Positions 44,275-54,453 of a DNA stretch of 64,000 nucleotides are shown piece after piece. Made by a program: the position numbers and the translations under genes. Position 1 is the stretch's first letter. Every line of letters starts with the position of its first letter. The DNA lies in assembly GCA_003313425.1 (NCBI GenBank), contig NHZP01000014.1, positions 248,001 to 312,000 on the forward strand, given 5' to 3'. Origin of the DNA: Pseudopyrenochaeta lycopersici. Lineage: Eukaryota > Ascomycota > Dothideomycetes > Pleosporales > Pseudopyrenochaetaceae. A model generated the notes under the pieces. It was not told the origin of the DNA, ran no database searches, and saw only the letters and a list, made by a program, of their open reading frames with translations.

Positions 44275-45346
44275 GATTCCGAGGAGATCGTCCTGAAAAC
44301 TCCGAGGATCGTTCATTCTACGTAATCACGACAGGATGTGGAGTGCTTTTGTATTACTTCAGATTTTATTTATCTTTGAGCATGCTCTTACCCTTTGCAT
44401 TAGGCTCATGCGCGCATATCACATAGACCCATACCATATACCATATAGACGCATATCATCATGCATAGAGAATACATTAAACTTAAATATATACTGTACG
44501 AACACTTTTTAAACTTTCTTGATATGCGGGCCTGAAACCCGAATTAAGTCAAGCATATTTAACGAAAATTGCACATAATAGACCGAGTTAATTCAAAGCA
44601 CTCATAGACAAAATGTATTTGCAGACTTGAGACTCATACAGTAGAGCAATGCGAGAGCCAAATCATGCGGAAAGAAAGCTATGGAGTTAAGGAACGGCCA
44701 TGTGGTTAAGGAGACTGCTTCTTTAATGACAACTGAATTCTCTCTAATTTCTTTGCACAACCGCACTCCCTGACCTATAGTACGCGGCTTCGAGGAATAA
44801 GGTGTATGATGATCCTAGCAGTCTACATTTCATATTGGTCTTGAAGTACAAGTAATGTGATAAGAGTGCTATTAGTAGACATAAATTCAAAAGGTCTTGG
44901 ACGAAGAGATGCGAAATCCTATAGTTCCAGTGCGTGGCCGTTTGGGGTGCATCTACCGACTCCTTACCATTCCGTGTCAGAAGCACAGCCGAGAGAGTAC
45001 TTCAGAAAGGAAGCAGAAACCATGATTGAAAGATTTAAGACACATAATAACATAAATCAGGTAACCCCAGAATGTAGGATTGCACACTCCTTTCAGTTTA
45101 GTGTCGTTTGCCCGATTTGGCTAATCACTAGGCACACGGTTGGAACTCTGCTGCTAGCTTGGTTCAAAACCACCCACTACACCCACTGCAGCCGTCGCTA
45201 TCAAGGCAACGTTCTAGGCACCCAGCAGCGAGGGATTTGGGATATCCCCCAACCGTACATATATCTTACGCCTTGCTCCTCCTTAAGAACCGCTAAGAAA
45301 GAACATAGTGGTCGGATCACTCAACATAATTCACGCTTGTCTCACT
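44275..45346. other. Intergenic region
   Basis: About 1.07 kb, A/T-rich after the But2 stop, with short repeats of CATAT/CCATA near 44410-44465. A frame at 44857-45507 overlaps the next gene in another phase and is not supported. Confidence 0.45.
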
Positions 45347-46852
45347 ATGGCTGCTGCACGAGAAGTATATTCTACTTTCTCAGTAGCTTCTGGTTGTCTT
45401 TGCTTTGGCGCTTTACACAACATTTGGGCTGGTTCCTCAGTCCCTATCCAAGGATTTCCCAGTTATCGGCCACGGCCAAGCGGGACCATCAAAGCTCATC
45501 AGCTTGAATTCAATGTGCCTGCGCAGAATGGGAAATGGTACGCTTACGCACTCGTTGATGTTGAGGATACGAGAGTTTGTGGATGGTTCGTTTCTCATTC
45601 TGATGTCGATCCGGACCGGGAGATTGACAAACTTCTCCGGGTTTCCGGCTCGCCGTACGAACCTGACAGTGGGAGCTCTATGAACAACGATAAAACAAAT
45701 GCAGAAGGTGTACTCGTGATCAACCGATATGATTGGGGCTACTATAACCTGGGTTTTCGGGATGAAGTGGGTGAAAACGCTGAGGAATGCAAGGCTGACT
45801 CCTTGGGGGCTTGTAACTCTGCCGGTTTAGTGGATTACGCGCACGCAAAGAACCAGGTTCGAGAGCGGAAAGATCAATGCGCCAATAAAAGAAATACGTC
45901 AGAGAATGGAATCTGGATGTATATCCCACATGGAGAATACATGTTTGGCCGCTTTGGATTCGACGATACACATAGCGCTGCCCGATCTTTTCTATTCTTC
46001 AGTATGCACACTGAATTCACGCGTACGACGTTTGCAGGACTTCAGCGACCTTTACGTAAAGAGGAATCTCACGAGGAGCGCTTTGAGCGTAGGCTCTGGG
46101 AGGGATATGATTTCTCAGGAATTGAGGAGTTGCAGGAGCGGTCCATGCCTCGGGAAGGTCCAAGAATGTTGTCGTTATTTCCATCGCCGCCTCCTGAGTC
46201 TGAATTACTGGGGCCATATGACCAGAGCAATTATATTTTTCGAGAGCGAGATCTAGAAACTCTTCTGTTTTCCAGGAACGACTTTGACCCTCAGACAAAT
46301 GAGATCCTCCCGGCCCAGGGTGCTGGTAATTATTCCCTCCAGCGCAACGGTAGAATGGTGCGATTTGTAGACCCTTGGAAGGAACCAGTATGCAATCTTC
46401 TCAATGAACTGGCCTTGAGCTACCTGGAACGTTCTCTGGTCCTTTTGGCTTCGTCTGGCACTTTGTCAACAGTGGCTGAGTCGATGTTCCCAAATTATGG
46501 GGACAGCAATACGAAAAATAACATGGACGCCAATCTCTACTCTCACTTCACTCAACCGCATGTACACTCCATTCCCAGCTTTGATAACAAATTTGTGGAG
46601 GATCGAATCATGAATTTTCTGAGGTCACGCCCTGGACCCAGCCCGTTGATCGATGATAGCGAATATGCCGCTGGATCATGTAGTATCATAGCGTTTTTGG
46701 TCTCAGAGGTGTTGGAGTTATCTATCAATTGCGCTACTGATTGCCATCGCAACAGAATTGTTCCCTTTGACATCCGCATTTCAGTCCATAACAATCCACA
46801 ATTGTTCGATAAACTTCAATACTCTCGAAGTTTTTGGAAGGGAAGACAGTGA
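45347..46852 (+). CDS. Hypothetical protein, 501 aa
   Basis: Long uninterrupted frame; the first ATG in good context is at 45347 (the frame is open upstream only from a GTG). The N-terminus is weakly hydrophobic (residues 8-30) but not a clear signal peptide. A first part (about 40-175) contains VPAQNGKWYAYALVDVEDTRVCGWFVSH and INRYDWGYYNLGFRDE and looks globular. A charged Glu/Arg-rich middle (about 225-265) and a Leu-rich C-terminal part (about 350-490) follow, including NELALSYLERSLVLLASSGTL and CSIIAFLVSEVLELSIN. No motif lets me assign a family or activity. Length and absence of stops over 1.5 kb support a real gene. Confidence 0.7.
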   Translation: MAAAREVYSTFSVASGCLCFGALHNIWAGSSVPIQGFPSYRPRPSGTIKAHQLEFNVPAQNGKWYAYALVDVEDTRVCGWFVSHSDVDPDREIDKLLRVSGSPYEPDSGSSMNNDKTNAEGVLVINRYDWGYYNLGFRDEVGENAEECKADSLGACNSAGLVDYAHAKNQVRERKDQCANKRNTSENGIWMYIPHGEYMFGRFGFDDTHSAARSFLFFSMHTEFTRTTFAGLQRPLRKEESHEERFERRLWEGYDFSGIEELQERSMPREGPRMLSLFPSPPPESELLGPYDQSNYIFRERDLETLLFSRNDFDPQTNEILPAQGAGNYSLQRNGRMVRFVDPWKEPVCNLLNELALSYLERSLVLLASSGTLSTVAESMFPNYGDSNTKNNMDANLYSHFTQPHVHSIPSFDNKFVEDRIMNFLRSRPGPSPLIDDSEYAAGSCSIIAFLVSEVLELSINCATDCHRNRIVPFDIRISVHNNPQLFDKLQYSRSFWKGRQ

Positions 46853-47540
46853 CTAATACCTATCAGTTCAGACATAAATATTTTCTTCTAAAAGAGGTTG
46901 ATTAGATAATATCTTTGTATGTGTTACTAGGCGCCAATAATATCGTGAGGCATTAGTTGAGGAATGGAAAGCATATTCGCTCAATGCAAGTTTTCCTACA
47001 GTCCAGAGAGCTCGCAAGCTCCATGTACAAGGCATCTATATCATCAAAACTACATATTTCTGCAACGCAGAGAGGACGCATTCGCTTCAGCAAGGTTTTG
47101 AAACAGTGAATGTAGATTGGTTGCTCGTAGTTATTTTCTTCTCCAGGAACAAATGCAAGAGTGGAAGCGAAAAGTAAACTCGCGTTTGTCACGGCGTTGC
47201 ACAGCTGTGCCATTTCCGACCATCCTAGAACTATATCACGCCTCTCAAACGACGCCGCCGTGATATGAACACACAGCCTCGCTTCTTTGCACATTCCTCC
47301 TGTTGCGTCATCTGATACAAATGCTATCTATCAATGCAGGCGAGCAGATCTCCAGTCCCAGTCATTTATATCACGTATCACCAAAGTTCTTTGAAACTAG
47401 CACATGCGTGAGTCGTACACGAACAGCGGCAAGTCCGCCATCGCCCGCTTAAGTAATCACGCCAGGCCAAGTTCGAAAGAAGAGTAATGATAGCCAAAGT
47501 TTAGTGATCACTATTAAATGCTTTGGATGGGCTCATGCTT
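46853..47540. other. Intergenic region between convergent genes
   Basis: About 690 bases. A 113-codon minus-strand frame at 46953-47294 has a protein-like composition, but no partner exon, signal or family was found, so it is not called. Confidence 0.45.
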
Positions 47541-49393
47541 CTACCGTCCATATACGGACAATGCAGCTCCATTGATCAGATCAATTCCATCCTTTCGATA
47601 CATGTCAGTCTCAACGAAACTCGTAGTGTTAGCATCATACACAAATTCCTCCGGCACTTCTAGACTGTAACTTGGCCAATTCGGCACCCCAAATGCCTGT
47701 CTTCCCTTCCACTTGATATCTCCTTTCGCAATAAAGCTTATCCAATCACTGGAAATCAACTTCGCGAGGTTTATATAGGCCTCTGGCTTCCCCTCAAATG
47801 GATTCACTCTCACAGGCGGGTATCCCACCCCCGATAATGTCAGCATACTGAAAGCTACTTCGGCAAAATGCGTAGCGCCGTCGAGTTGGTCAGCCCAGGC
47901 GGGGATGGCATTGAAGCGGTAGCAGTACGCTGTTACATTAAATGAAGCCCATATTTGGCACGTTAAACGCCTGTTGGCTATCATTGTGGAGTCGCCATAG
48001 TAGGTTGCTGCGCGTCGGTATTGGTGCCCTTCAGGGGGACCGGGACGGAATGTTGGACCTAAATTGGCGAGCACTTGCTGCGAGGGATTGTCCGGGTAAG
48101 TTGTAAGGATTGCTTGGGCGAAGGCCTCATTCATCCGAGGGGAAGATGCTGAAGTTTCTTTAGTAAAAGATACAAGATCGCAATTGGTGCTAGCATACCA
48201 AGGATATTTTTCTCCAATATTTCGCTAGAGTTGACTCCTATAGGTGAGAATGATGTGCCTTCGTCCGAGTTAGCGCCTATTATGACTGGCACGCGGACGA
48301 AAGAGCCATCATCAAGCTGTTCCGACGAATAGCGCTTAATAATATCTCCATCTATTTGCGGCATCCAGATGCTCCTGAAGGCGGTGGTGTTGAGTATCGC
48401 ATTCAAATCAGCGAAAGGTAAGTTTCTAAGACACAAGAGCGAGTCAGAAGTAGTGTCGCATGCAGTGCTTGCACTTAGATTCCGGTACGCGGCCTGGTAA
48501 TAGCTGGTACGATTCTGGTCGCCAATAAATATAGGAGCGCCACTTTGCATGATAGCGGACCGAAAAAGACCATCATTCCGACCACCATACGCCGTGATAT
48601 GGAGTCCAATCGATGCGGCACCTGCAGATTGACCCCATATAGTCACTTTATTAGGGTCGCCTCCAAACGCTATAATATTTTCCTGCACCCAATGCAGAGC
48701 TAATCTTTGATCCCGGAGTCCGAAGTTTGAGCCGTCGCTCTCGGAAACGTTGTTGCCTTGAAGAAAACCCCAAGCGCCCAGACGATAGTTGATAGATACA
48801 CCAATCATGGGTGTTCCATTGGCTACTGACTTCTGCACAATGAATGAAAGATTATAGCGGAGATCTACTCCGCTTCCTTGGACAAAGCCGCCGCCATGAA
48901 TCCAAATAGTGACTGGGAGGCGGTCATACCTCTTAGAGTCAAAGCGAGAAGGTCTGACCACATTAAGGTACAGACAGTCCTAAATGAGTAGCAATGAGCA
49001 TATGGGCTGCCTATGATCGATCTATGTCATACTTCAGAGACCTCGTAGCCGATTTGAGATGGCTGTGAACATTAGTGGCAGACTAACTCGTAGCGGCTCA
49101 ATCCCACGTACGCCATATCCCACACACGCAGGTGAAAACTTGGTCGAGTTGCGGAGGCCTTCCCAGCTTGAGTTCAGTGGGCTAGGATTGCGAAATCGCA
49201 AGTCGCCAACAGGAGGTTGTGCGTATGGTATGCCTAGAAAGTAGTCTTGCTGGTACTCTAATGAGCTCACCCCTTTGTAGGTGCCATTAAGAACTTTGAC
49301 AATTGGCGGACGACGCCCATCATGAAAAGTCCCCTTCTGCAGAGCAGCGGCAGCAACCTGTAAAATGAAGGAAGAAATATAACAGAGTTGCAT
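47541..49393 (-). CDS. Secreted carboxylesterase type B, 566 aa, four exons
   Basis: Minus strand, exons 49112-49393, 49033-49062 (30 nt), 48199-48979 and 47541-48148, with introns of 49, 53 and 50 nt. The micro-exon encodes PSQIGYEVSE and is needed to complete SEDCLYLNV, the carboxylesterase signature. A signal peptide is visible at residues 1-18. The catalytic triad is S222 in GQSAGA, E344 in NSDEGT and H458 in ATHFAEV; the oxyanion-hole HGGGF is at about 132-136. Several NxS/T sites fit a glycosylated extracellular enzyme. It hydrolyses carboxylic esters; the substrate could be a lipid, a feruloyl-type ester or a xenobiotic. Length is normal. A palindromic element about 275 bases upstream may regulate it. 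Confidence 0.92.
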
Positions 49394-50194
49394 GGCGTAC
49401 GGTAGCAACACTCGAGTGGTACGATGAGGGGCAAGCGCTTGTGGAAAACGGGCACACTACACGCTTCTCGAGGCTTTAAGATCTCACTACAAGCACGTCT
49501 CGTTCCGCTCCCTAGCTGACATCTCATGCACATTTTAAACATTTACTAGGAATAATTAAAGCATTACCGTGTTTGTGTTATCTCATTTGATGGTGTTTTG
49601 CGGACAGAAATTTACCCAGGTACGGAAGCATCCTAAGGCGTCCCAGGAACAACCGAGGATCCATGACGTGATTTACATCACGTGAACTTCATCACCTCCA
49701 CTTCCCCGCGCAACTAACACTTATACGGGCTGAGCCCCATGCTACCTCATATATCGCTATGATAACGACAAGGTTTGACAATTGATCGGCATTGCAAAGG
49801 ATGAAACTTTTTCCACGGAAAAATGCAGCTAATGGCTTGAGTTTTTCCACGGGTGTCTGCGAAGCCGAGCTGTTGCTCCTCCCCTGGTTCTGTTTTAATA
49901 TGGTATTGCTGCAATTACATTCTAAGCTGAAAAGAGGAGCATCGGAGTGCACAAACGCGCTTACGATTATGGAAATACCACTCAATATCACTGCCCACGT
50001 CCATGTTACGAACAGATGCTATTGTATTCTACTTCCGCAGGCCTGTTTTCCCAGCAACCCGTGCTAAGACTTCTACAATTGTCACGTATGTGAGCGATTC
50101 GTTTCACGGTCTGGATGTGTCCAAAAGACAGTATGTTCATATATTTTACACTCTTCAGGCTTCGCAACCCAGTCGGGCCCAGCTAGTCTTCTTT
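49394..50194. other. Upstream region of the carboxylesterase gene
   Basis: About 800 bases containing the inverted repeat at 49666-49683 and the 3' flank of the surface-protein gene. Short frames on both strands are not supported. Confidence 0.5.
49666..49683. promoter_or_regulatory. Perfect 7-bp inverted repeat (bZIP/E-box-like)
   Basis: ACGTGAT-TTAC-ATCACGT, with flanking bases giving TGACGTGA on one side and CACGTGA on the other. Such half-sites bind bZIP or bHLH regulators (family knowledge). It lies about 275 bases upstream of the carboxylesterase start and is the likeliest operator for it. Confidence 0.45.
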
Positions 50195-51090
50195 TCATCT
50201 CTGCTTTTCTCCGTCTATTCCTGCAGGAAGCTCAGCACGATAAACATCTCCCATCACTTCTGTACGCGGGTTGGCTTCCATTATCTCGTATCGTTCTTTG
50301 CCCCTTGCGGACTCTGCGATACCCTCCCCAGTTAACTCTTTCGGTCCATCACTCGTCAACTCGCTCGGTGGCGTTTCAGTACTCCGCTTCCTCCTTCGCC
50401 ATACAAAGAAGAAACCACCAGCCAATGCGAGCAGCGCAAATGCGCCGAGTCCTGTGCCCAGACCGATCGCGAGCGAAGGGGTTGCCGATCGTGGTGTTGG
50501 AGAGTCACTCGCCCCTTCTGTATTGAGTGCGTTGCCTGAGCTTGTTACGCTCGAAATAGTGGCCAGCGCTGTTGAGTTCGATGATGCGGTCGCTTTTGCG
50601 GTTGTCAACGTGCCAACTGAAAACGGTATCCCCGAATACAGAGCAACGGTATATACTGTGGGCTCTGGCGCCTTGAATACAAGCTCACTGATGCTACAAC
50701 ACGTTGTATTTGTACGATTGAGGCGGTCTTCGGCAGGTGCTGGTACGCCCGTATTGCAGCACCATGTTTCGGGCTGAGGGCATTGGAACATCAGATGGGA
50801 AATTTCACCTTTTTACTTCAGTATCCTGTGAAGCGATCATATATGGTACACTTACTATTGACCTTATCACAATATGTCCCGCAACTGGGATCCTTGAATG
50901 TTGGGTCTGTGCAGCCGAAAAACCACGCGAAGTTTGTCAATTCATTCGCAGCTGGGTCGCGACACAGTCCGTTTGTGAGGCAGAGATCATCTGGATCGCA
51001 GCACGAGGTATGACGCCCTTCTACGATTGCGGTATGGTTACAGGGAAGTGCTCGTCTTGCCTTGGTTCCGTTCCGCAAATAGCAGGCCAT
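50195..51090 (-). CDS. Single-pass cysteine-rich membrane protein, 282 aa
   Basis: Minus strand, exons 50856-51090 and 50195-50808 with a 47-nt intron (GTAAGT...AAAAAG) that joins CDKVNS to the CPQPETWCCN segment. The start MACYLRNGT at 51090 matches fungal proteins of this layout, which often begin directly with a Cys-Tyr motif; a longer frame to 51159 opens from a non-ATG codon. The ectodomain (about 1-130) has paired Cys (TSCCDPDDLCLTNGLC, ETWCC, NTTCC). A Ser/Thr-rich stalk (about 140-185), one membrane helix (ending GGFFFVWRRRKR) and an ~65-residue acidic/Pro cytoplasmic tail follow. The type resembles cell-wall sensor-like proteins (Cys-rich head, stalk, single TM), function unknown. 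Confidence 0.82.
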
Positions 51091-52963
51091 TTTGGAGATG
51101 ATGCGCGATTTGTAGTGTTGGAGACAGCGCAAACTGATACATGAAGGGCGAAATAGCATTCTTTTGTTTCCTTGAATGATTTTGGCCCCTTGCCCAGGGT
51201 CAGGATGCCCTAGCCTTCGCTCTGCAGCATGGTGTGGGACGCTTCGGTCTTCTTGCTACATTGTGTTAGAATGTTCGACCAATGAGGGGTGTAGGAGGCT
51301 CAACGGCTCGTATTTCGCAACCTGTTACGAGCCAATATCCTTCAGCCCGTTGATTGGACTGCAAAATCTGTGTCACCAACTTCGAGGCTGAGCCAAGCCA
51401 GCGAACCGAGATTCGTCGGAGAGAAATGAGAGCGACCCTACATAGGATCCCTCTTTTTGCACGACAGGCTTTAAAAGAAGCAGACTCTCAACACATCTGA
51501 AATGGTCGGATAGAACGTTTCTACAGGCGCAAAGAGCTATACTTTATAGTTTTGTTAGTTTTGTCACTACTACCGAAAATTGAATACTTGACGTTGGTAT
51601 CTACAAATCGTATCTTTTGAAGATTGCTTTTAGAAGAGGAAGTTGCACTGAAGATGAGAAGTCGCCATCATTACGGGGAACAAGGGTGAATAATAAAAAG
51701 CCAAGGACTATGCGAGATCCGGAATTCGAGCTGCACATGTCCATTTTGGAAACGAGAGGGTCCACTGGCTCAGCTAAGAATAGATCAAGAATAAGTCCTA
51801 CGTCATGCAATTATACCCGGACCAGTAAATTAATCTGTACACTAGCGGGAACGAACTCGTTGCAGTGTTTAGAGTATGCGTTGGACACTATAATTTCTAA
51901 GCTCTAGAAATCAGGACACCAAGGCATGGTCAGTAATTTCTACGAAGTAACGCGCTAATTGGTAGTAACTTTCCCGCAATTCGCTTGAGACGTCTAACGG
52001 CTAACTGAGTGCTCACATCGTTAAAAAGAGCTTGACTTTTGTTGTGGTCCACCTGGTACACAGAACATGTCTCACAACAGAGCTAAATGTGAAAAGCGAG
52101 ACGATGAGGAGCACCTCAAGCTGGCAATCGCAAACGTTTTGGGGCTTCAACATATAGATAATGTCAAAGATTTTAGCATTTTCTCTTCTTTCACACCCCA
52201 GGATCCTTTAGCATAACCTTTGAAGGAGTTAGTCGTAAAAGTTCAGCTATCGAGAATTCACTCACAACAAGGCCCGCCGGCGAAGAAGATTGAAACCTTG
52301 CATTTATAGCAACCACTTTAAGTTGTTGTTGATTCTTCTTCTTCTTCTTCTTCTTCTTCTTCTTCTTCTTCTTCTTCTTCTTCTTCTTCTTCTTCTTCTT
52401 TGTTGTATTTGTAAAGTGTGAACTGCAGTATTTATACCTCAAATCATATCCGTACAACCTGCGAGACAGAGAACATTGAGTTGACTCATGCCGCGTGATG
52501 ATTTCTTTCCACTACATTCGCTTGATCACATGCAGACAGGATCGAGAAGTTCCAGATCAGCAAGTTGGGGGCCATATTATTTAGCGAAACATGAAACCCA
52601 CTTACTAAGCCTCATGAGTCTCTTCCCCACCTGTAGAATAACTCAGCATACAAGTAACAATTCCGCGTGGTCATAAAACCTGAACTGCCAGCATGTAAAC
52701 AATTTTCGCGAATGAAGACTGGGAAAAAAAAAGGCTATTTCTTATAACTGGGTGTCTGATACGTGCTTCAATACTGCCCAGGCTCAGCCTTTCTCCGCCA
52801 CCATCGGGGCTGTGCCTCCAGCCTGGTGTGTTCGAATTTCATACTGCGCACCTTTTACACTGTCTTCCCACTTACTGTGCACGGTTTATTACTGTCATTA
52901 CTATCATCTCGAGCCGGCATTTGTACCGCGGCCAGGGATTTCTAGGTGGGATAATTTGTCCCT
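51091..52963. other. Intergenic region with microsatellite
   Basis: About 1.87 kb without a supported gene. It contains the TTC microsatellite at 52333-52400 and the promoter of the gene at 52964. Frames crossing the repeat (poly-Lys on the minus strand) are artefacts of it. Confidence 0.5.
52333..52400. repeat. TTC trinucleotide microsatellite, 68 bases
   Basis: An uninterrupted TTC repeat of about 22.7 units on the + strand (GAA on the minus). It is not inside a supported gene. Purity suggests it is young and length-variable between strains. Confidence 0.95.
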
Positions 52964-54300
52964 ATGATAAATATGGTGCCCAAACGAACTTCAACAACAA
53001 TCTCAACTTATCGTCAGCTATCATCGAAATCACAATATGACTTAGCGATGGCGCTTGGATATATCGTAAAACCTGGAGAAGCATGTGAAATTCCACACAT
53101 CAAAGACATCCTCAGCCACTGGCCTGGCAAGGGAACGTTGGAGGAGTATGCTCAGCTTTTCGTGCAAATCATTGAGTACTTCACGAGTGAGTTCTAAAGA
53201 TACCAATATATTTAGTTCCGTATGGTTGAGTTAATCCAACCACAGGGAGCAAAGATTGTCGAAACTTGACCCTGCGACACACCAAACCAGTTACAATAAA
53301 GCAATGCATTGACGAATTGGTCAATGACCCAACGCAGGCTTATTTCCGCGATGAGCCTCCTGGAAATGACACTCGTCGAGACGTCATTACTGATACAGTT
53401 TTACTTATTCTAGGCTCATGGAGCTTGATGCGAAGTTATTTCACCTTGCATCGGGGTGAACCTCGACGCGTACTACTCGCATATTGCTGGAACAATAACT
53501 CGAACTACTCCGAAATATTGGGCCTTGAAGAGACGCTGCCTGATCTTCTTCGTAAGAGTGGGCTGCTACCGAACCCTAACGAAGTGGTTGCTCTCACACA
53601 AGGTAAGAAAAGCTGGTCAGACGATAAGAAAAAAGAAAACGAATCGTCAAATTCAAACTCGAATATTGTGCTACACCCCTCTCTTGGCTCAATTGAGTCT
53701 CTGGAGATAGCTGCGACCACATTGAATGCTTTTAAACTTTCAAATCTTGGTGCCGTACGTATACTCTGGACCAACAATGTCTCCCGGCACATGCTCCTGT
53801 CAACTCATGCGAAGAAGTTCTATCTGGAACTTTTTGCGATTCCCAGTGCACTCCAAGGGGGACCAGATATGGTGCTCAATCATATAGGCATTCCAGGCGA
53901 CTTGATGGACGAAGTCCGCCAGTCATACGCAAATCTCTTCAACCCAAAACGCCCAAGCTACTGGCATACATACGTGGGTACCTTACTTGGAATTAATATC
54001 TGGTGCTGGTGCCTTTCTTGCTCTTCAAAACGCCTGAAAAACAAAGAACTAAGGAAACTGAAATCAACATCTCCTGTGCCAGTAAATCTTAAGATCATAG
54101 ACTCAACACGTCCGAACTACGATCCTGAGCTCAAACATCTGATGAATAAAACGGCCGACGGCTGGGACCAGAGGGAATTTGAGCATTTCTGGCCCCGCAT
54201 TGTTGCTCTTGATACACATCTTTCTGATTCCAAACCCTGGAGCTTTTGGGTCATATTTAGAGATCGTCGTGATTCTGTCCAGTTCTGGACTTTCCTGTGA
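52964..54300 (+). CDS. Hypothetical protein, 425 aa, one intron
   Basis: Exons 52964-53186 and 53246-54300 with a 59-nt intron (GTGAGT...CCACAG). The product begins with a basic tail, then ALGYIVKPGEACEIPHIKDILSHWPG, a helical segment, CIDELVND, and a longer region with LLAYCWNNNSNYSEILGLEETLPDLL. A Ser/Asn/Lys-rich insert (about 200-220) and a part with RILWTNNVSRHMLLS follow, then a weakly hydrophobic patch (GTLLGINIWCWCLSC) near 320. No signal peptide. I recognise no family. It is tail-to-tail with the 1111-residue gene, 153 bases apart, both being low-copy-looking orphans; a joint role is possible but untested. Confidence 0.75.
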
Positions 54301-54453
54301 GACCACGAAACAACATTCAAAATACACCTAGCTAATTGTGCATAGATTTGGTACCATGATATTATTTCTAACATTCATTCAAGTGTTTTTGGGTACCGCG
54401 CAGGTTGTGTCAGGATTTACATGATATGGTCATGTAGCCAAGACAGCTAAGCT

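Noticed and set aside
46953..47294. 113-codon minus-strand frame between the orphan and carboxylesterase genes
   Set aside because: Composition is protein-like but no start context, partner exon or relative was found; too weak to call.
52191..52457. Minus-strand frame with a long poly-Lys run
   Set aside because: It is only the translation of the GAA microsatellite.
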